This document shows, piece by piece, positions 30,605-38,110 of a stretch of 46,054 nucleotides of DNA (the first letter of the stretch is position 1; the number at the start of each line of letters is the position of its first letter). The position numbers and the translations under genes were made by a program. The notes under the pieces are model-generated. The model saw only the letters and a list, made by a program, of their open reading frames with translations, searched no databases and was not told where the DNA came from. The DNA is from JAYZDP01 sp036337765. Lineage in GTDB: Bacteria; Acidobacteriota; Thermoanaerobaculia; Multivoradales; Multivoraceae. Where the stretch lies: contig JAYZDP010000049.1 in the NCBI GenBank assembly GCA_036337765.1, positions 1 through 46,054 on the forward strand. The letters are read 5' to 3'.

Positions 30605-31770
30605 GGATCGGCATCGGCTGCTACCCGACGGTGGGCGGGTCCGGGGTCGTCGCTACCGAGCTGGCACGCGCACTCGCGGCCGCGGGGGACGAGGTTCACC
30701 TGCTGAGCTATGCCGTGCCGCCGCGCTGGTCGTGGGCGGGGCCGCGGCTCTTCTTTCACGAGGTTGCCGTACGCCAGTACCCGCTCTTCGAGTACCCGCC
30801 GTACTCGCTGGCGCTGGCGACCAAGATGGTCGAGGTGTCGCGCCAGCAGAAGCTCGATCTCCTGCACGTTCACTACGCCATCCCGAACGCCGTTTCGGCA
30901 ATCCTGGCGCGACAGATCCTGGCGCCGCAGCCAGTGAAGGTGATTACCACCCTTCACGGCACCGACATCACGCTCATCGGCAACGACCCGAGCTATGCCG
31001 AGACCACGCGCTTCGGCATCGCCGAGAGCGACGGCGTCACTGCGGTCTCCGAGTGGCTACGCAAGGCGACGCTCGAGACGCTCGACGTCCCGAAGTCGAT
31101 CGAAGTCGTCCCGAACTTCATCGATCCTGAGCGCTACGACCAGGCGCGCGCGCGACGCGGGCCCAGGCGCTGGGCGGAGGCGGGCGAGAAGCTTCTGGTG
31201 CACGTCTCCAACATGCGCCCCGTCAAGCGGATCAGCGACGTGGTGCGGGTGTTTCACCGCGTCAGTCGCGACGTTCCCTCGCGGCTGCTGCTGGTGGGCG
31301 ATGGCCCGGAGCTGGCGCGCGCCGAGCAGCTGGCGCGCGAGCTTGGCATCGCGGATCGCATCCGCTTCGTCGGCACGGTGGCCCTGGTCGAAGACATCCT
31401 TGTGCACTGCGACCTGTTCCTGCTGCCTTCGGAGAGCGAGTCGTTCGGGCTCGCCGCGTTGGAGGCGCTGGCCTGTGGTGTGCCGGTGATCGCCAGCGAC
31501 GTCGGCGGGGTGCCGGAGGTAATCGACCACGGCGAGACCGGTCGCCTGTGTCCCGTCGGTGACGTCGACGCCATGGCCGAGTCGGCCGTCGAGCTGCTGC
31601 GCAACGAAGACGAGCTGGTGCGGCTGGGCGAGAACGGTCGGGCTCGCGCGGCGCAGCGCTTTTCTATGAACGACATCGTGGGCCGCTACCGGGAGCTCTA
31701 CCGGAGGGTCCTCGATGGCGGCCAAGACGCTTCTCGAGACGGCCAGAGCGAGCGCGCCGAACAGGCGTAG
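30601..31770 (+). CDS. bshA: N-acetyl-alpha-D-glucosaminyl L-malate synthase BshA
   Basis: A 389-residue GT4 glycosyltransferase that joins GlcNAc from UDP-GlcNAc to L-malate, the first step of bacillithiol synthesis. BshA-specific sequence includes IGIGCYPTVGGSGVVATELARALA, LLHVHYAIPNAVSAILARQI and TLHGTDITLIGNDPSY. The GT4 donor-binding E-x7-E region is SESESFGLAALEALACGVPVIASDVGGVPEVI. The GTG overlaps the preceding TGA. The last 20 or so residues are charged and variable. With bshC it indicates that the organism makes or made bacillithiol. Confidence 0.95.
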   Translation: MRIGIGCYPTVGGSGVVATELARALAAAGDEVHLLSYAVPPRWSWAGPRLFFHEVAVRQYPLFEYPPYSLALATKMVEVSRQQKLDLLHVHYAIPNAVSAILARQILAPQPVKVITTLHGTDITLIGNDPSYAETTRFGIAESDGVTAVSEWLRKATLETLDVPKSIEVVPNFIDPERYDQARARRGPRRWAEAGEKLLVHVSNMRPVKRISDVVRVFHRVSRDVPSRLLLVGDGPELARAEQLARELGIADRIRFVGTVALVEDILVHCDLFLLPSESESFGLAALEALACGVPVIASDVGGVPEVIDHGETGRLCPVGDVDAMAESAVELLRNEDELVRLGENGRARAAQRFSMNDIVGRYRELYRRVLDGGQDASRDGQSERAEQA

Positions 31771-31784
31771 CGCGAAACACGCCC

Positions 31785-31793
31785 TGCTACACT
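31785..31793 (+). promoter_or_regulatory. Extended -10 upstream of the DUF4870-like gene
   Basis: TGCTACACT matches TGnTAnnnT. It lies 73 bases before the ATG at 31867, so this transcript would have a leader of about 65 nt. Confidence 0.45.
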
Positions 31794-31866
31794 CCCGTAG
31801 TCCCCTACAGCCTGTTCGGGGCCGTCTCGAGCGACGGTTCGCAGCCTTTGCCAAGGAGACCCTCGT

Positions 31867-32307
31867 ATGAGTGAGCCCCCCACGCCACCTCCGCCCAGCG
31901 AGCCGCCGCAGGATTCCCCACCGCCTCCTCCAGCGCCACAACCGCCTGCCTCCGACGGCGCACCTCCGCCTTCGCCACCGGCTGCGGGTCAGGCGAAGCC
32001 GAATGGGCTCATGGTCGTCCTCGCCTATCTGTGGATCCTCGCGCTGGTGCCGCTTCTGGTCGAGAAGGACGACGAGGAGATGCAGTGGCACGCCAAGCAC
32101 GGCCTGGTGCTGGTGATCGCGGAGATCGCCTTCTGGATCGCCCTTACGATCCTGTCGAACATCCCCCTTCTCGGGATCCTCGGCTGCGCCATCTTCCCAG
32201 TTGCCTGGCTCGCGATTTTGGCGGTTCACATCGTCTGCATCGTCAAGGGCATCGGCGGGGAACGATTCATGGTGCCCGGGGTCAGTCAGTACGCCGACCG
32301 CTTCTGA
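31867..32307 (+). CDS. DUF4870-like membrane protein with Pro-rich N-terminus
   Basis: A 146-residue protein. Residues 1-45 are a disordered Pro/Ser/Ala-rich tract. About three TM helices follow (about 46-130), with the DUF4870/Tic20-like pattern LAYLWILALVPLLVEKDDEEMQWHAKHGLVL and GERFMVPGVSQYADRF. Small proteins of this kind are membrane proteins of unknown function. A YidD-like gene follows, partly overlapping or immediately downstream depending on its start. Confidence 0.75.
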   Translation: MSEPPTPPPPSEPPQDSPPPPPAPQPPASDGAPPPSPPAAGQAKPNGLMVVLAYLWILALVPLLVEKDDEEMQWHAKHGLVLVIAEIAFWIALTILSNIPLLGILGCAIFPVAWLAILAVHIVCIVKGIGGERFMVPGVSQYADRF

Positions 32308-32335
32308 GCGTTCACGCTGGCGGCCGGTCGCCTGG

Positions 32336-32623
32336 GTGCTCCTGGGCGCTGGTGTCATCTTCGCCCTCGCCTTCGATCTGGCCCGTGACCCCGCGCGTCA
32401 GCTGAGCGCCAGGACTCTGCTTTGGGGCATCGACCGCTACCAGGGCTCGCTGTCGAGCGCCGTAGCGCACACCGGGGCGCGCTGCCGATTCGAGCCGTCA
32501 TGCAGCCACTATGCCGAGGCCGTCATCGGCTCAGACGGGGCGCTGGTTGGCGGTGCGAGGGCGGCATGGCGCATCGCGCGCTGCGGTCCCTGGACCCCTC
32601 TCGGAACCTCCGAACCGCCCTGA
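32336..32623 (+). CDS. Second, divergent YidD-like protein
   Basis: At least 95 residues. The YidD core is clear: IDRYQGSLSSAVAH, then C-R-F-E-P-S-C-S-H-Y-A-E-A, and RIARCGPW. Unlike the copy at 231-437 it carries an N-terminal TM helix (VAWVLLGAGVIFALAFDL) and lacks the HPGG tail. The start is uncertain: GTG at 32336 falls within the TM helix, and the only earlier in-frame start seen is a TTG at 32201 overlapping the previous gene. It probably acts at the membrane like YidD, but its context (DUF4870-like protein, cyclophilin) is different. Confidence 0.75.
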   Translation: MLLGAGVIFALAFDLARDPARQLSARTLLWGIDRYQGSLSSAVAHTGARCRFEPSCSHYAEAVIGSDGALVGGARAAWRIARCGPWTPLGTSEPP

Positions 32624-32629
32624 GTTGCA

Positions 32630-32638
32630 TGTTACGAT
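32630..32638 (+). promoter_or_regulatory. Extended -10 of the cyclophilin gene
   Basis: TGTTACGAT matches TGnTAnnnT, 28 bases before the ATG at 32667. A GGGAG Shine-Dalgarno lies between, so this is a conventional short-leader gene. Confidence 0.45.
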
Positions 32639-32666
32639 TTCGCCTCCGAACCGGGAGCAAATCGCC

Positions 32667-33236
32667 ATGTTGCAACGCTTGAGTCTCGTCTCGTTCGTCG
32701 CCCTAGCGCTGGTCGCGGGCACCGCAGCCGCTCAGAATCCGCAGGTATCCCTCGATACCACGCTCGGCACGATCGTCCTCGAGCTGGATCCCGAGAAGGC
32801 TCCGAAAACGGTCGAGAACTTCCTCGCCTACGTCGACTTGGGCTTCTACGACGGTACGGTCTTTCACCGAGTCATCGACGGCTTCATGATCCAGGGCGGC
32901 GGCTTCACCAAGTCGCTACAGAAGAAGGGCACCAACGCGCCGGTGAAGAACGAGGCCGACAATGGCCTGTCTAACGGCCCCGGCACGATCGCGATGGCAC
33001 GCACCTCCGACCCGCACAGCGCCACCGCGCAGTTCTTCATCAATTCGGTCGACAACGGTGCCGGCCTCGATCACGGCAAGACCGGCGACGGTTGGGGCTA
33101 TACCGTTTTCGGCTCGGTGATTTCCGGCCTCGACGTGGTCGAGAAGATCTCGAAGGTGGCCGTCGAGAATCGCGGCCCGATGCGCAACGTCCCGGTCGAG
33201 ACCGTGATGATCAACTCAGTCTCGAAGGTCGAATGA
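32667..33236 (+). CDS. Secreted cyclophilin-type peptidyl-prolyl isomerase
   Basis: A 189-residue periplasmic cyclophilin with a signal peptide (about residues 1-23, cut at TAAAQ). The catalytic domain has F-Y-D-G-T-V-F-H-R-V-I-D-G-F-M-I-Q-G-G (catalytic Arg after FH), SATAQFFIN and YTVFGSVISGLDVVEKI. It isomerises Xaa-Pro bonds during envelope protein folding. The 5-base GGGAG lies 8-9 bases before the ATG. It converges on the hypothetical gene at 33239 with a two-base gap. Confidence 0.93.
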   Translation: MLQRLSLVSFVALALVAGTAAAQNPQVSLDTTLGTIVLELDPEKAPKTVENFLAYVDLGFYDGTVFHRVIDGFMIQGGGFTKSLQKKGTNAPVKNEADNGLSNGPGTIAMARTSDPHSATAQFFINSVDNGAGLDHGKTGDGWGYTVFGSVISGLDVVEKISKVAVENRGPMRNVPVETVMINSVSKVE

Positions 33237-33238
33237 GG

Positions 33239-33841
33239 CTACTTCTTGGTGCCCTTGCGGATCAGGTTGAGGCTGGCCCATAGCAGGTCGACCTGATCGT
33301 GCTTCGCGGCCAGCGCGCTCGAGCGCCACAGGTCGCGGGTCGCGGCCAGCAGATCGTTGTAGTCGACCTCGATTTTCTTGTCGAGGATCCGGCGCAGCGC
33401 CGCGAGCAAGTCCGGTAGCGTCCAATGCGAGGGGCGCATGCCCCGCAGTTCCGTCCAGGCGACCTTCAGCGCCGCCAGCCGGCGTCGGGACAGGTCCTGG
33501 TCCTTGTAGAGGGCGCGCAACCGGCCGACCTCTGGCAGGCCGTCGAACTCGCCTTCGTCGGGCTCACCGACGTCAGAGATCACCTGCCAGTGCTGGCCGA
33601 CGATCTCCTTGGCACGGATCTGCGTGTTGAAGGCGTCGTAGCGCTTCAGGGCGAGGCCTTCGAACAGGATGCCGATGTTGGCCTCGGCTCCGCCGATCCA
33701 TTCGGCGATGTCCTCCGGCGATGGCAATGGCCGCGGCGGTACCGCGTCCGCCTGCGCCTTGGCGGCGGCCGCAGCCTTTGCCGCCGCAGCAGCCTTCACC
33801 TTGGCCTCTTCGGTGCCTTCTGGCTTCGCCTCTTCAGACAT
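33239..33841 (-). CDS. Hypothetical protein with Ala/Lys-rich N-terminal helix
   Basis: A 200-residue cytoplasmic-looking protein. Residues 1-35 are an Ala/Lys/Glu-rich helix that may form a coiled coil. The rest is predicted mixed helix with PSPEDIAEWIGGAEANIGILFEGLALKRYDAFNTQI and HWTLPDLLAALRRILDKKIEVDYNDLLAA. No known domain recognised. It follows tRNA-Leu on the same strand. Confidence 0.65.
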   Translation of the reverse strand: MSEEAKPEGTEEAKVKAAAAAKAAAAAKAQADAVPPRPLPSPEDIAEWIGGAEANIGILFEGLALKRYDAFNTQIRAKEIVGQHWQVISDVGEPDEGEFDGLPEVGRLRALYKDQDLSRRRLAALKVAWTELRGMRPSHWTLPDLLAALRRILDKKIEVDYNDLLAATRDLWRSSALAAKHDQVDLLWASLNLIRKGTKK

Positions 33842-33864
33842 GGCGCGTTCCTCTAGCAGTGGGA

Positions 33865-33949
33865 TGGTGCCGAAGGTCGGACTCGAACCGACACGGGTCG
33901 CCCCACACGGCCCTCAACCGTGCGCGTCTACCAATTCCGCCACTTCGGC
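33865..33949 (-). tRNA. tRNA-Leu (anticodon GAG)
   Basis: An 85-nt class II tRNA. The acceptor GCCGAAG pairs perfectly with CTTCGGC, followed by A and encoded CCA. The anticodon arm is CACGG-TTGAGGG-CCGTG, giving anticodon GAG, which reads CUC/CUU. A variable arm (TGGGGCGACCCG) and T-arm GTCGG-TTCGAGT-CCGAC follow. It lies 20 bases after secG on the same strand. Confidence 0.96.
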
Positions 33950-33969
33950 ATTCGGGCGCGAAGCATAGT

Positions 33970-34401
33970 CTAGTTTTCCGCGTCAGCGCCGTCGGCAGCG
34001 GCCTCTTCGGCAGCGGCGGGAGCGTCGTCGGCGGCCGCCGGTTCCGCCACCGGCTCGTCCACCGTCGGCATGGCCTCCTCGGCTGGCGGTGCGGACTCCG
34101 GAACCTCGGCTGGCGCCGCGGCCTCCGTGGTTTCGGGTGTCGCCTCGACGTCGGACATGACCGACGAGCTGCGCCCGGAGCGCTGCATGATGCCAATCGA
34201 CATCGTGGTCACGAGAAACAGGAAAAAGCAGCCGACGGTGAGCTTGTTCAAAAGCGTCGCCGCGCCTCTGGCGCCGAACGCAGCCTGGGTGCTGCCGCCG
34301 CCGAAGACCGACAGATCGGCCCCCTTGCCCTGTTGGAGAAGGACGACCATGATGAGAAACAGGCAGGTCACGATGTGAACGCCGTAGATGATGTAGATCA
34401 T
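33970..34401 (-). CDS. secG: Protein-export membrane protein SecG
   Basis: A 143-residue SecG, the accessory subunit of the SecYEG translocon. Two TM helices are seen (about residues 4-22 and 52-70). Between them is the family loop VLLQQGKGADLSVFGGGSTQAAFGARGAATLLNKLT. The C-terminal 65 residues are an acidic Ala/Glu/Pro tail, an extension common in some phyla. The ATG overlaps the tpiA stop by 4 bp, keeping the pgk-tpiA-secG order. Confidence 0.94.
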   Translation of the reverse strand: MIYIIYGVHIVTCLFLIMVVLLQQGKGADLSVFGGGSTQAAFGARGAATLLNKLTVGCFFLFLVTTMSIGIMQRSGRSSSVMSDVEATPETTEAAAPAEVPESAPPAEEAMPTVDEPVAEPAAADDAPAAAEEAAADGADAEN

Positions 34402-35186
34402 GCGGAAGGGTCTCCCGCGGCGCCCTCCTGGGTACCGCAACGGCGAATGATATCTAGGAATGAGCCTGGATCAAGGCCTGCGCCACCGACGAGGAAGCCG
34501 TCGATGTCGGTCTCGCGCAGCAACTCCTCGCAGTTGGCGGGCTTGACCGAGCCGCCGTAGACGATGCGCAGCGCTCCGGCGATGTCGGAACCGAGGTGTG
34601 CGGCGACCTGTGCGCGCAGGTGGGCGTGGGCCTCCTGCGCGAGCGCGGGGGTGGCGGACCGCCCGGTGCCGATCGCCCAGACCGGCTCGTAGGCCAGCGC
34701 CCAGCCGCCCTCCGGGTCGGTGAGGCCTGAGATTCCGGCCGCCAGTTGGCGCGACAAGACGACGCTCGTAGTGCCGGCCTCGCGCTCGGCCTCCGACTCG
34801 CCGACGCACAGCATCGGCGCGAGTCCTGCACTGCGCGCGGCGGCGACCTTGCGGCCTACCCACGCGTCGCTCTCGTCATGGTCTGCGCGGCGCTCGCTGT
34901 GCCCACATAGTGCCCAACTCGCGTCGAAATCAAGCAGGTTGGCCGCGGCGGTATCGCCGGTGTGGGCGCCCGACGCCTCTGGATGTACGTCTTGACCGCC
35001 CCATGCGACGGCCGTCGACTGCAAGCCGGCGGCGAGGGTGGCGAGGAGCGGAAACGGCGGGAAGACCACCACCTCGACATTGTCGGGTAGCTGGCCGTCG
35101 CACAGCTTCCGGCAGTAGGCGACTGCATCGTCGCGACGTAGGTTCATCTTCCAGTTCGCGGCGAGGATGGGAGTGCGGCGGCTCAT
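34398..35186 (-). CDS. tpiA: Triosephosphate isomerase
   Basis: A 262-residue TIM-barrel enzyme interconverting DHAP and glyceraldehyde-3-phosphate. AANWKMN carries the catalytic Lys, CGHSERR the catalytic His, AYEPVWAIGTG the catalytic Glu, and YGGSVKPAN and GGAGLD bind the phosphate. The start overlaps the pgk stop by 4 bp and the stop overlaps secG. Confidence 0.96.
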   Translation of the reverse strand: MSRRTPILAANWKMNLRRDDAVAYCRKLCDGQLPDNVEVVVFPPFPLLATLAAGLQSTAVAWGGQDVHPEASGAHTGDTAAANLLDFDASWALCGHSERRADHDESDAWVGRKVAAARSAGLAPMLCVGESEAEREAGTTSVVLSRQLAAGISGLTDPEGGWALAYEPVWAIGTGRSATPALAQEAHAHLRAQVAAHLGSDIAGALRIVYGGSVKPANCEELLRETDIDGFLVGGAGLDPGSFLDIIRRCGTQEGAAGDPSA

Positions 35187-36388
35187 GCCTCGATCTCCAG
35201 AACCGCGATCCCTGGCAGCTTCTTCCCGGCGAGAAACTCGAGCGCGGCACCGCCGCCGGTCGAGACGTGATCGATGCGGTCAGCGACGCCGGCGAGATTC
35301 GTGACCGCCACCGTCTCGCCGCCGCCGACGACGGTAAATGCGGTCGAGTCGGCGATCGAGCGCGCCAGAGTCCGGCTGCCGATGTCGAAGGGCGGGCGCT
35401 CGAAAAGACCGGGAGGCCCGTTCCAAAAGACGGTCTTGGCTTCTGCGATCCGGTCCGCGAAAGCGGCGCTCGTCGCTGGCCCGACGTCGACGGCGAGAAA
35501 CCCTGACGGAACCTCTCGCCCGGAGCATTCCTGAACGGTTCCGACGTCGTCTGGGCCAGCCGGCACCCGGTCGGTCGCCACCAGATCGGTGGGCAGCACG
35601 ACCTCGATACCGCCGGCCGCGGCATCGGCGAGCAGCCGTGACGCCAGATCGAGCTCGTCTTCGGCCACCAGCGAGTCGGCCATCTCCGCGCCCTGCGAGG
35701 CCAGGAAGGTATTGGCCATCGCGCCGCCGACCAGCAGCACATCGATGCGTGGCAGGAGGTTTTCGAGCGTCGATATCTTCGACGAGATCTTGGCCCCGCC
35801 GAGAATCACCACGAACGGCGGTTCTGGCCCTGCGAGCAGACGGCCGAGAGCCGAGCTCTCGCGCTCGAGCAGGCGCCCTGCGGCGCGGCGCGCGACGCTA
35901 TGGGGCACGCCGACGATCGATGCGTGCGCGCGGTGGGCACAGCCGAAGGCGTCGTCGACGTAGACCTCGGCGCCGCCAGCGAGGGCGTCAACGAACCCCC
36001 AGTCGTTTCTCTGCTCACCGGCGTGGTATCTCAGGTTCTCGAAAAGCGTTACCCCTCCCTCGGGCGTCGCCTCAGCGGCGTCGCGCGCCAGGGGGCCGAC
36101 GCAATCCTCAGCGAACCGGACCTCGGTGCCGAGCTTCTGAGCCAGGGCGCGGGCGACCGGCTCGAGGCTCATCTCGGGGTGGCGCTCGCCCTTGGGTCTG
36201 CCCAGGTGCGAGTACACGAGGACGCGCGCTCCGCCTGCGCGCAGCTCGTCGAGCGTCGGTAGGGTGGCGCGGATCCGGGTGTCATCGAGGATCTCGCGGC
36301 CGTCGAGTGCCACGTTGAGATCGGCGCGCATGAAGACCGTTCGTCCGGCGAGCGGTCCGAGGTCATCGAGCGTAGAGAGACGGGTCAT
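35183..36388 (-). CDS. pgk: Phosphoglycerate kinase
   Basis: A 401-residue glycolytic kinase making ATP from 1,3-bisphosphoglycerate. The N-terminal MRADLNVAL and SHLGRPKG bind 3PG; VILGGAKISSKI and FTVVGGGETVAV belong to the nucleotide-binding half. The ATG at 36388 gives normal length; the frame stays open upstream but that part is antisense to tsaD. gap is not adjacent, although a gap-pgk-tpi order is common. First gene of pgk-tpiA-secG, divergent from tsaD with 94 bp between. Confidence 0.96.
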   Translation of the reverse strand: MTRLSTLDDLGPLAGRTVFMRADLNVALDGREILDDTRIRATLPTLDELRAGGARVLVYSHLGRPKGERHPEMSLEPVARALAQKLGTEVRFAEDCVGPLARDAAEATPEGGVTLFENLRYHAGEQRNDWGFVDALAGGAEVYVDDAFGCAHRAHASIVGVPHSVARRAAGRLLERESSALGRLLAGPEPPFVVILGGAKISSKISTLENLLPRIDVLLVGGAMANTFLASQGAEMADSLVAEDELDLASRLLADAAAGGIEVVLPTDLVATDRVPAGPDDVGTVQECSGREVPSGFLAVDVGPATSAAFADRIAEAKTVFWNGPPGLFERPPFDIGSRTLARSIADSTAFTVVGGGETVAVTNLAGVADRIDHVSTGGGAALEFLAGKKLPGIAVLEIEA

Positions 36389-36466
36389 TCGCAAGCGGCG
36401 GAGCGGCGGAAGACGTCGTCCGGTGGGTCGTAATGATACCAAACGGCCTTGCTGCCAGCTGGCAAC

Positions 36467-36472
36467 TAGAAT
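36467..36472 (+). promoter_or_regulatory. -10 element of tsaD
   Basis: TAGAAT with a 10-base spacer to the ATG at 36483; the message would have a leader of at most a few bases. No Shine-Dalgarno. Confidence 0.5.
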
Positions 36473-36482
36473 CCTTTCCGGC

Positions 36483-37556
36483 ATGAGCGAATCCCTTCCA
36501 AAACCCTTGATTCTCGGTATCGAGAGCTCGTGCGACGACACAGCCTGCGCGCTGGTCGACGGCGAGGGGCGGGTGCGGACCTCGGTGGTGTCGAGCCAGC
36601 TCGAGGCGCACCGGCCGTGGGGCGGCGTGGTTCCTGAGATCGCATCACGCGAGCATCTGCGCAACTGGCCCGAGGTCTCGGCGGAGGCGCTGGAACGGGT
36701 CGGCATCGAACTCGGCGACGTCGATGCCGTTGCCGCGACCCGCGGCCCTGGCCTGGTCGGCTCGCTGCTCGTGGGGCTGTCGCTGGGCAAGGCGATCGCC
36801 TTTGCCTTGGACCGGCCGTTTTTCGCGGTCCATCACATGGAGGGGCATCTGTTCTCGCCGTTCCTGTGCCGCAACCAGGAGGAGGCGCGTCCCGCTCCGG
36901 AGCGTTTCGTCGGCCTCGTCGTTTCGGGTGGGCACAGTCTGATCGTTGATGTGGCGGAGGCTGGGGCAAAGATCGCGACTCTCGCCGAGACTCGCGACGA
37001 CGCCATGGGGGAGGTCTTCGACAAGGTCGGCAAGCGTATCGGCCTGCCGTTCCCTGGTGGCCCCGAGGTCGATCTTCTGGCCGAGGGCGGCGATGCTGCC
37101 GCTCATCCGATGACGGTGGCGCAGTGCGGGTCGAGCCTCGACTTCTCGTTCTCGGGCCTGAAGAGCCAGACGCTTCTGGACCTCGACCGGCTGCGCGAGC
37201 AGAAGGTGTCGACGGTCGTCAGCGACGAAGCCCCCGACGGCCAGGTCCTCGACATCCTGGCCGGCTTTCGTGCATCGGCCGTGGCCCAGATCCTCGACCG
37301 GCTTGCTCGGCTCCATCGCCAGCGGGCGATCTCCATCCTGGCGGTCTCAGGTGGCGCGGCTGCGAACAGGCTGTTGCGGCGTGCGCTCGAGGAGTGGGCA
37401 GACGGGGCGGGCATCGATCTGCGCCTCGTGCCGCTCGTCTACTCGGGCGACAACGCCGCCATGATCGCCCACGCTGCCCTGCTGCGCCACGCCCGCGGCG
37501 ATGCCGACGATCCTCGCGATGTCGACGCGACGAGCCGGCTGCCACTCGAGCGTTGA
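36483..37556 (+). CDS. tsaD: tRNA threonylcarbamoyladenosine transferase TsaD
   Basis: A 357-residue ASKHA-fold enzyme that transfers threonylcarbamoyl to A37 of ANN-decoding tRNAs, working with TsaB and TsaE. The start I-L-G-I-E-S-S-C-D-D-T is canonical. Metal-binding His residues are in AVHHMEGHL, with SGGHSLIVDV, DDAMGEVFDKVGKRIGLPFPGGP and YSGDNAAMIA also present. The ATG at 36483 is chosen from homology; the upstream open frame is antisense to pgk. Confidence 0.96.
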   Translation: MSESLPKPLILGIESSCDDTACALVDGEGRVRTSVVSSQLEAHRPWGGVVPEIASREHLRNWPEVSAEALERVGIELGDVDAVAATRGPGLVGSLLVGLSLGKAIAFALDRPFFAVHHMEGHLFSPFLCRNQEEARPAPERFVGLVVSGGHSLIVDVAEAGAKIATLAETRDDAMGEVFDKVGKRIGLPFPGGPEVDLLAEGGDAAAHPMTVAQCGSSLDFSFSGLKSQTLLDLDRLREQKVSTVVSDEAPDGQVLDILAGFRASAVAQILDRLARLHRQRAISILAVSGGAAANRLLRRALEEWADGAGIDLRLVPLVYSGDNAAMIAHAALLRHARGDADDPRDVDATSRLPLER

Positions 37557-37564
37557 GACGAGCC

Positions 37565-38110
37565 ATGCCAACCCGAGAGTCGCAGCCGAGTACCGGCGAT
37601 ACCGCAAACTACCCGTTTCGCCCCTGGGTGCGGCGGGTATGCACGACGGCGATGGTGTGGGGGATAGGGGTGCTGGTGGTGCTGTCGGCGGTCGTTTGGG
37701 TGTTGCGCGACCCCAACGAGGGCTACGTCGGCAAGGCCTTCACCGTGCTCGCGGGCTACGCCGTGCTCTTTCTGGCGAGCCTTCTCAAGATCTGGTGGAC
37801 CGCGGGCCGTCCGGCGGTGATCCTCGATGCCGAGGGCATCGGCCACCAGCCGCTGCACACCTTCTCTCCGAAGCGCATCGAGTACGCTCAGATCCTCGCC
37901 TGCGGTCCGCGCGAGGGCACCGAGTCGCAGCGCTTCGTCTTCGAGCGACGCGGTGGCCGGGCCAAGGAGTTCTTCCTCAACCTGGCGGTCGTGAAGGGCA
38001 AGCACCAGCTTCTCGCCCATCTGGGCGAGAAGCTCGTTGCCGATGGCCTCGAAGCGGACGGCAACGGCTGGAAGCGCCCCGCCTACTCAGAAGCCCCAGA
38101 CGCTACCTAG
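37565..38110 (+). CDS. Hypothetical two-TM protein with PH-like C-terminal domain
   Basis: A 181-residue protein with two TM helices (about residues 26-47 and 57-77). The soluble domain reads VILDAEGIGHQPLHTFSPKRIEYAQILACGPREG and looks like a bacterial PH domain (strands then a final helix, KHQLLAHLGEKLVADGL). The ATG lies 8 bases after the tsaD stop, so it is probably co-transcribed. Its stop overlaps the convergent NYN gene by 4 bp. Confidence 0.6.
   Translation: MPTRESQPSTGDTANYPFRPWVRRVCTTAMVWGIGVLVVLSAVVWVLRDPNEGYVGKAFTVLAGYAVLFLASLLKIWWTAGRPAVILDAEGIGHQPLHTFSPKRIEYAQILACGPREGTESQRFVFERRGGRAKEFFLNLAVVKGKHQLLAHLGEKLVADGLEADGNGWKRPAYSEAPDAT

Noticed and set aside
36389..36790. Upstream extension of the pgk frame
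   Set aside because: It lies antisense to tsaD and has no homology to Pgk; the canonical N-terminus starts at 36388.
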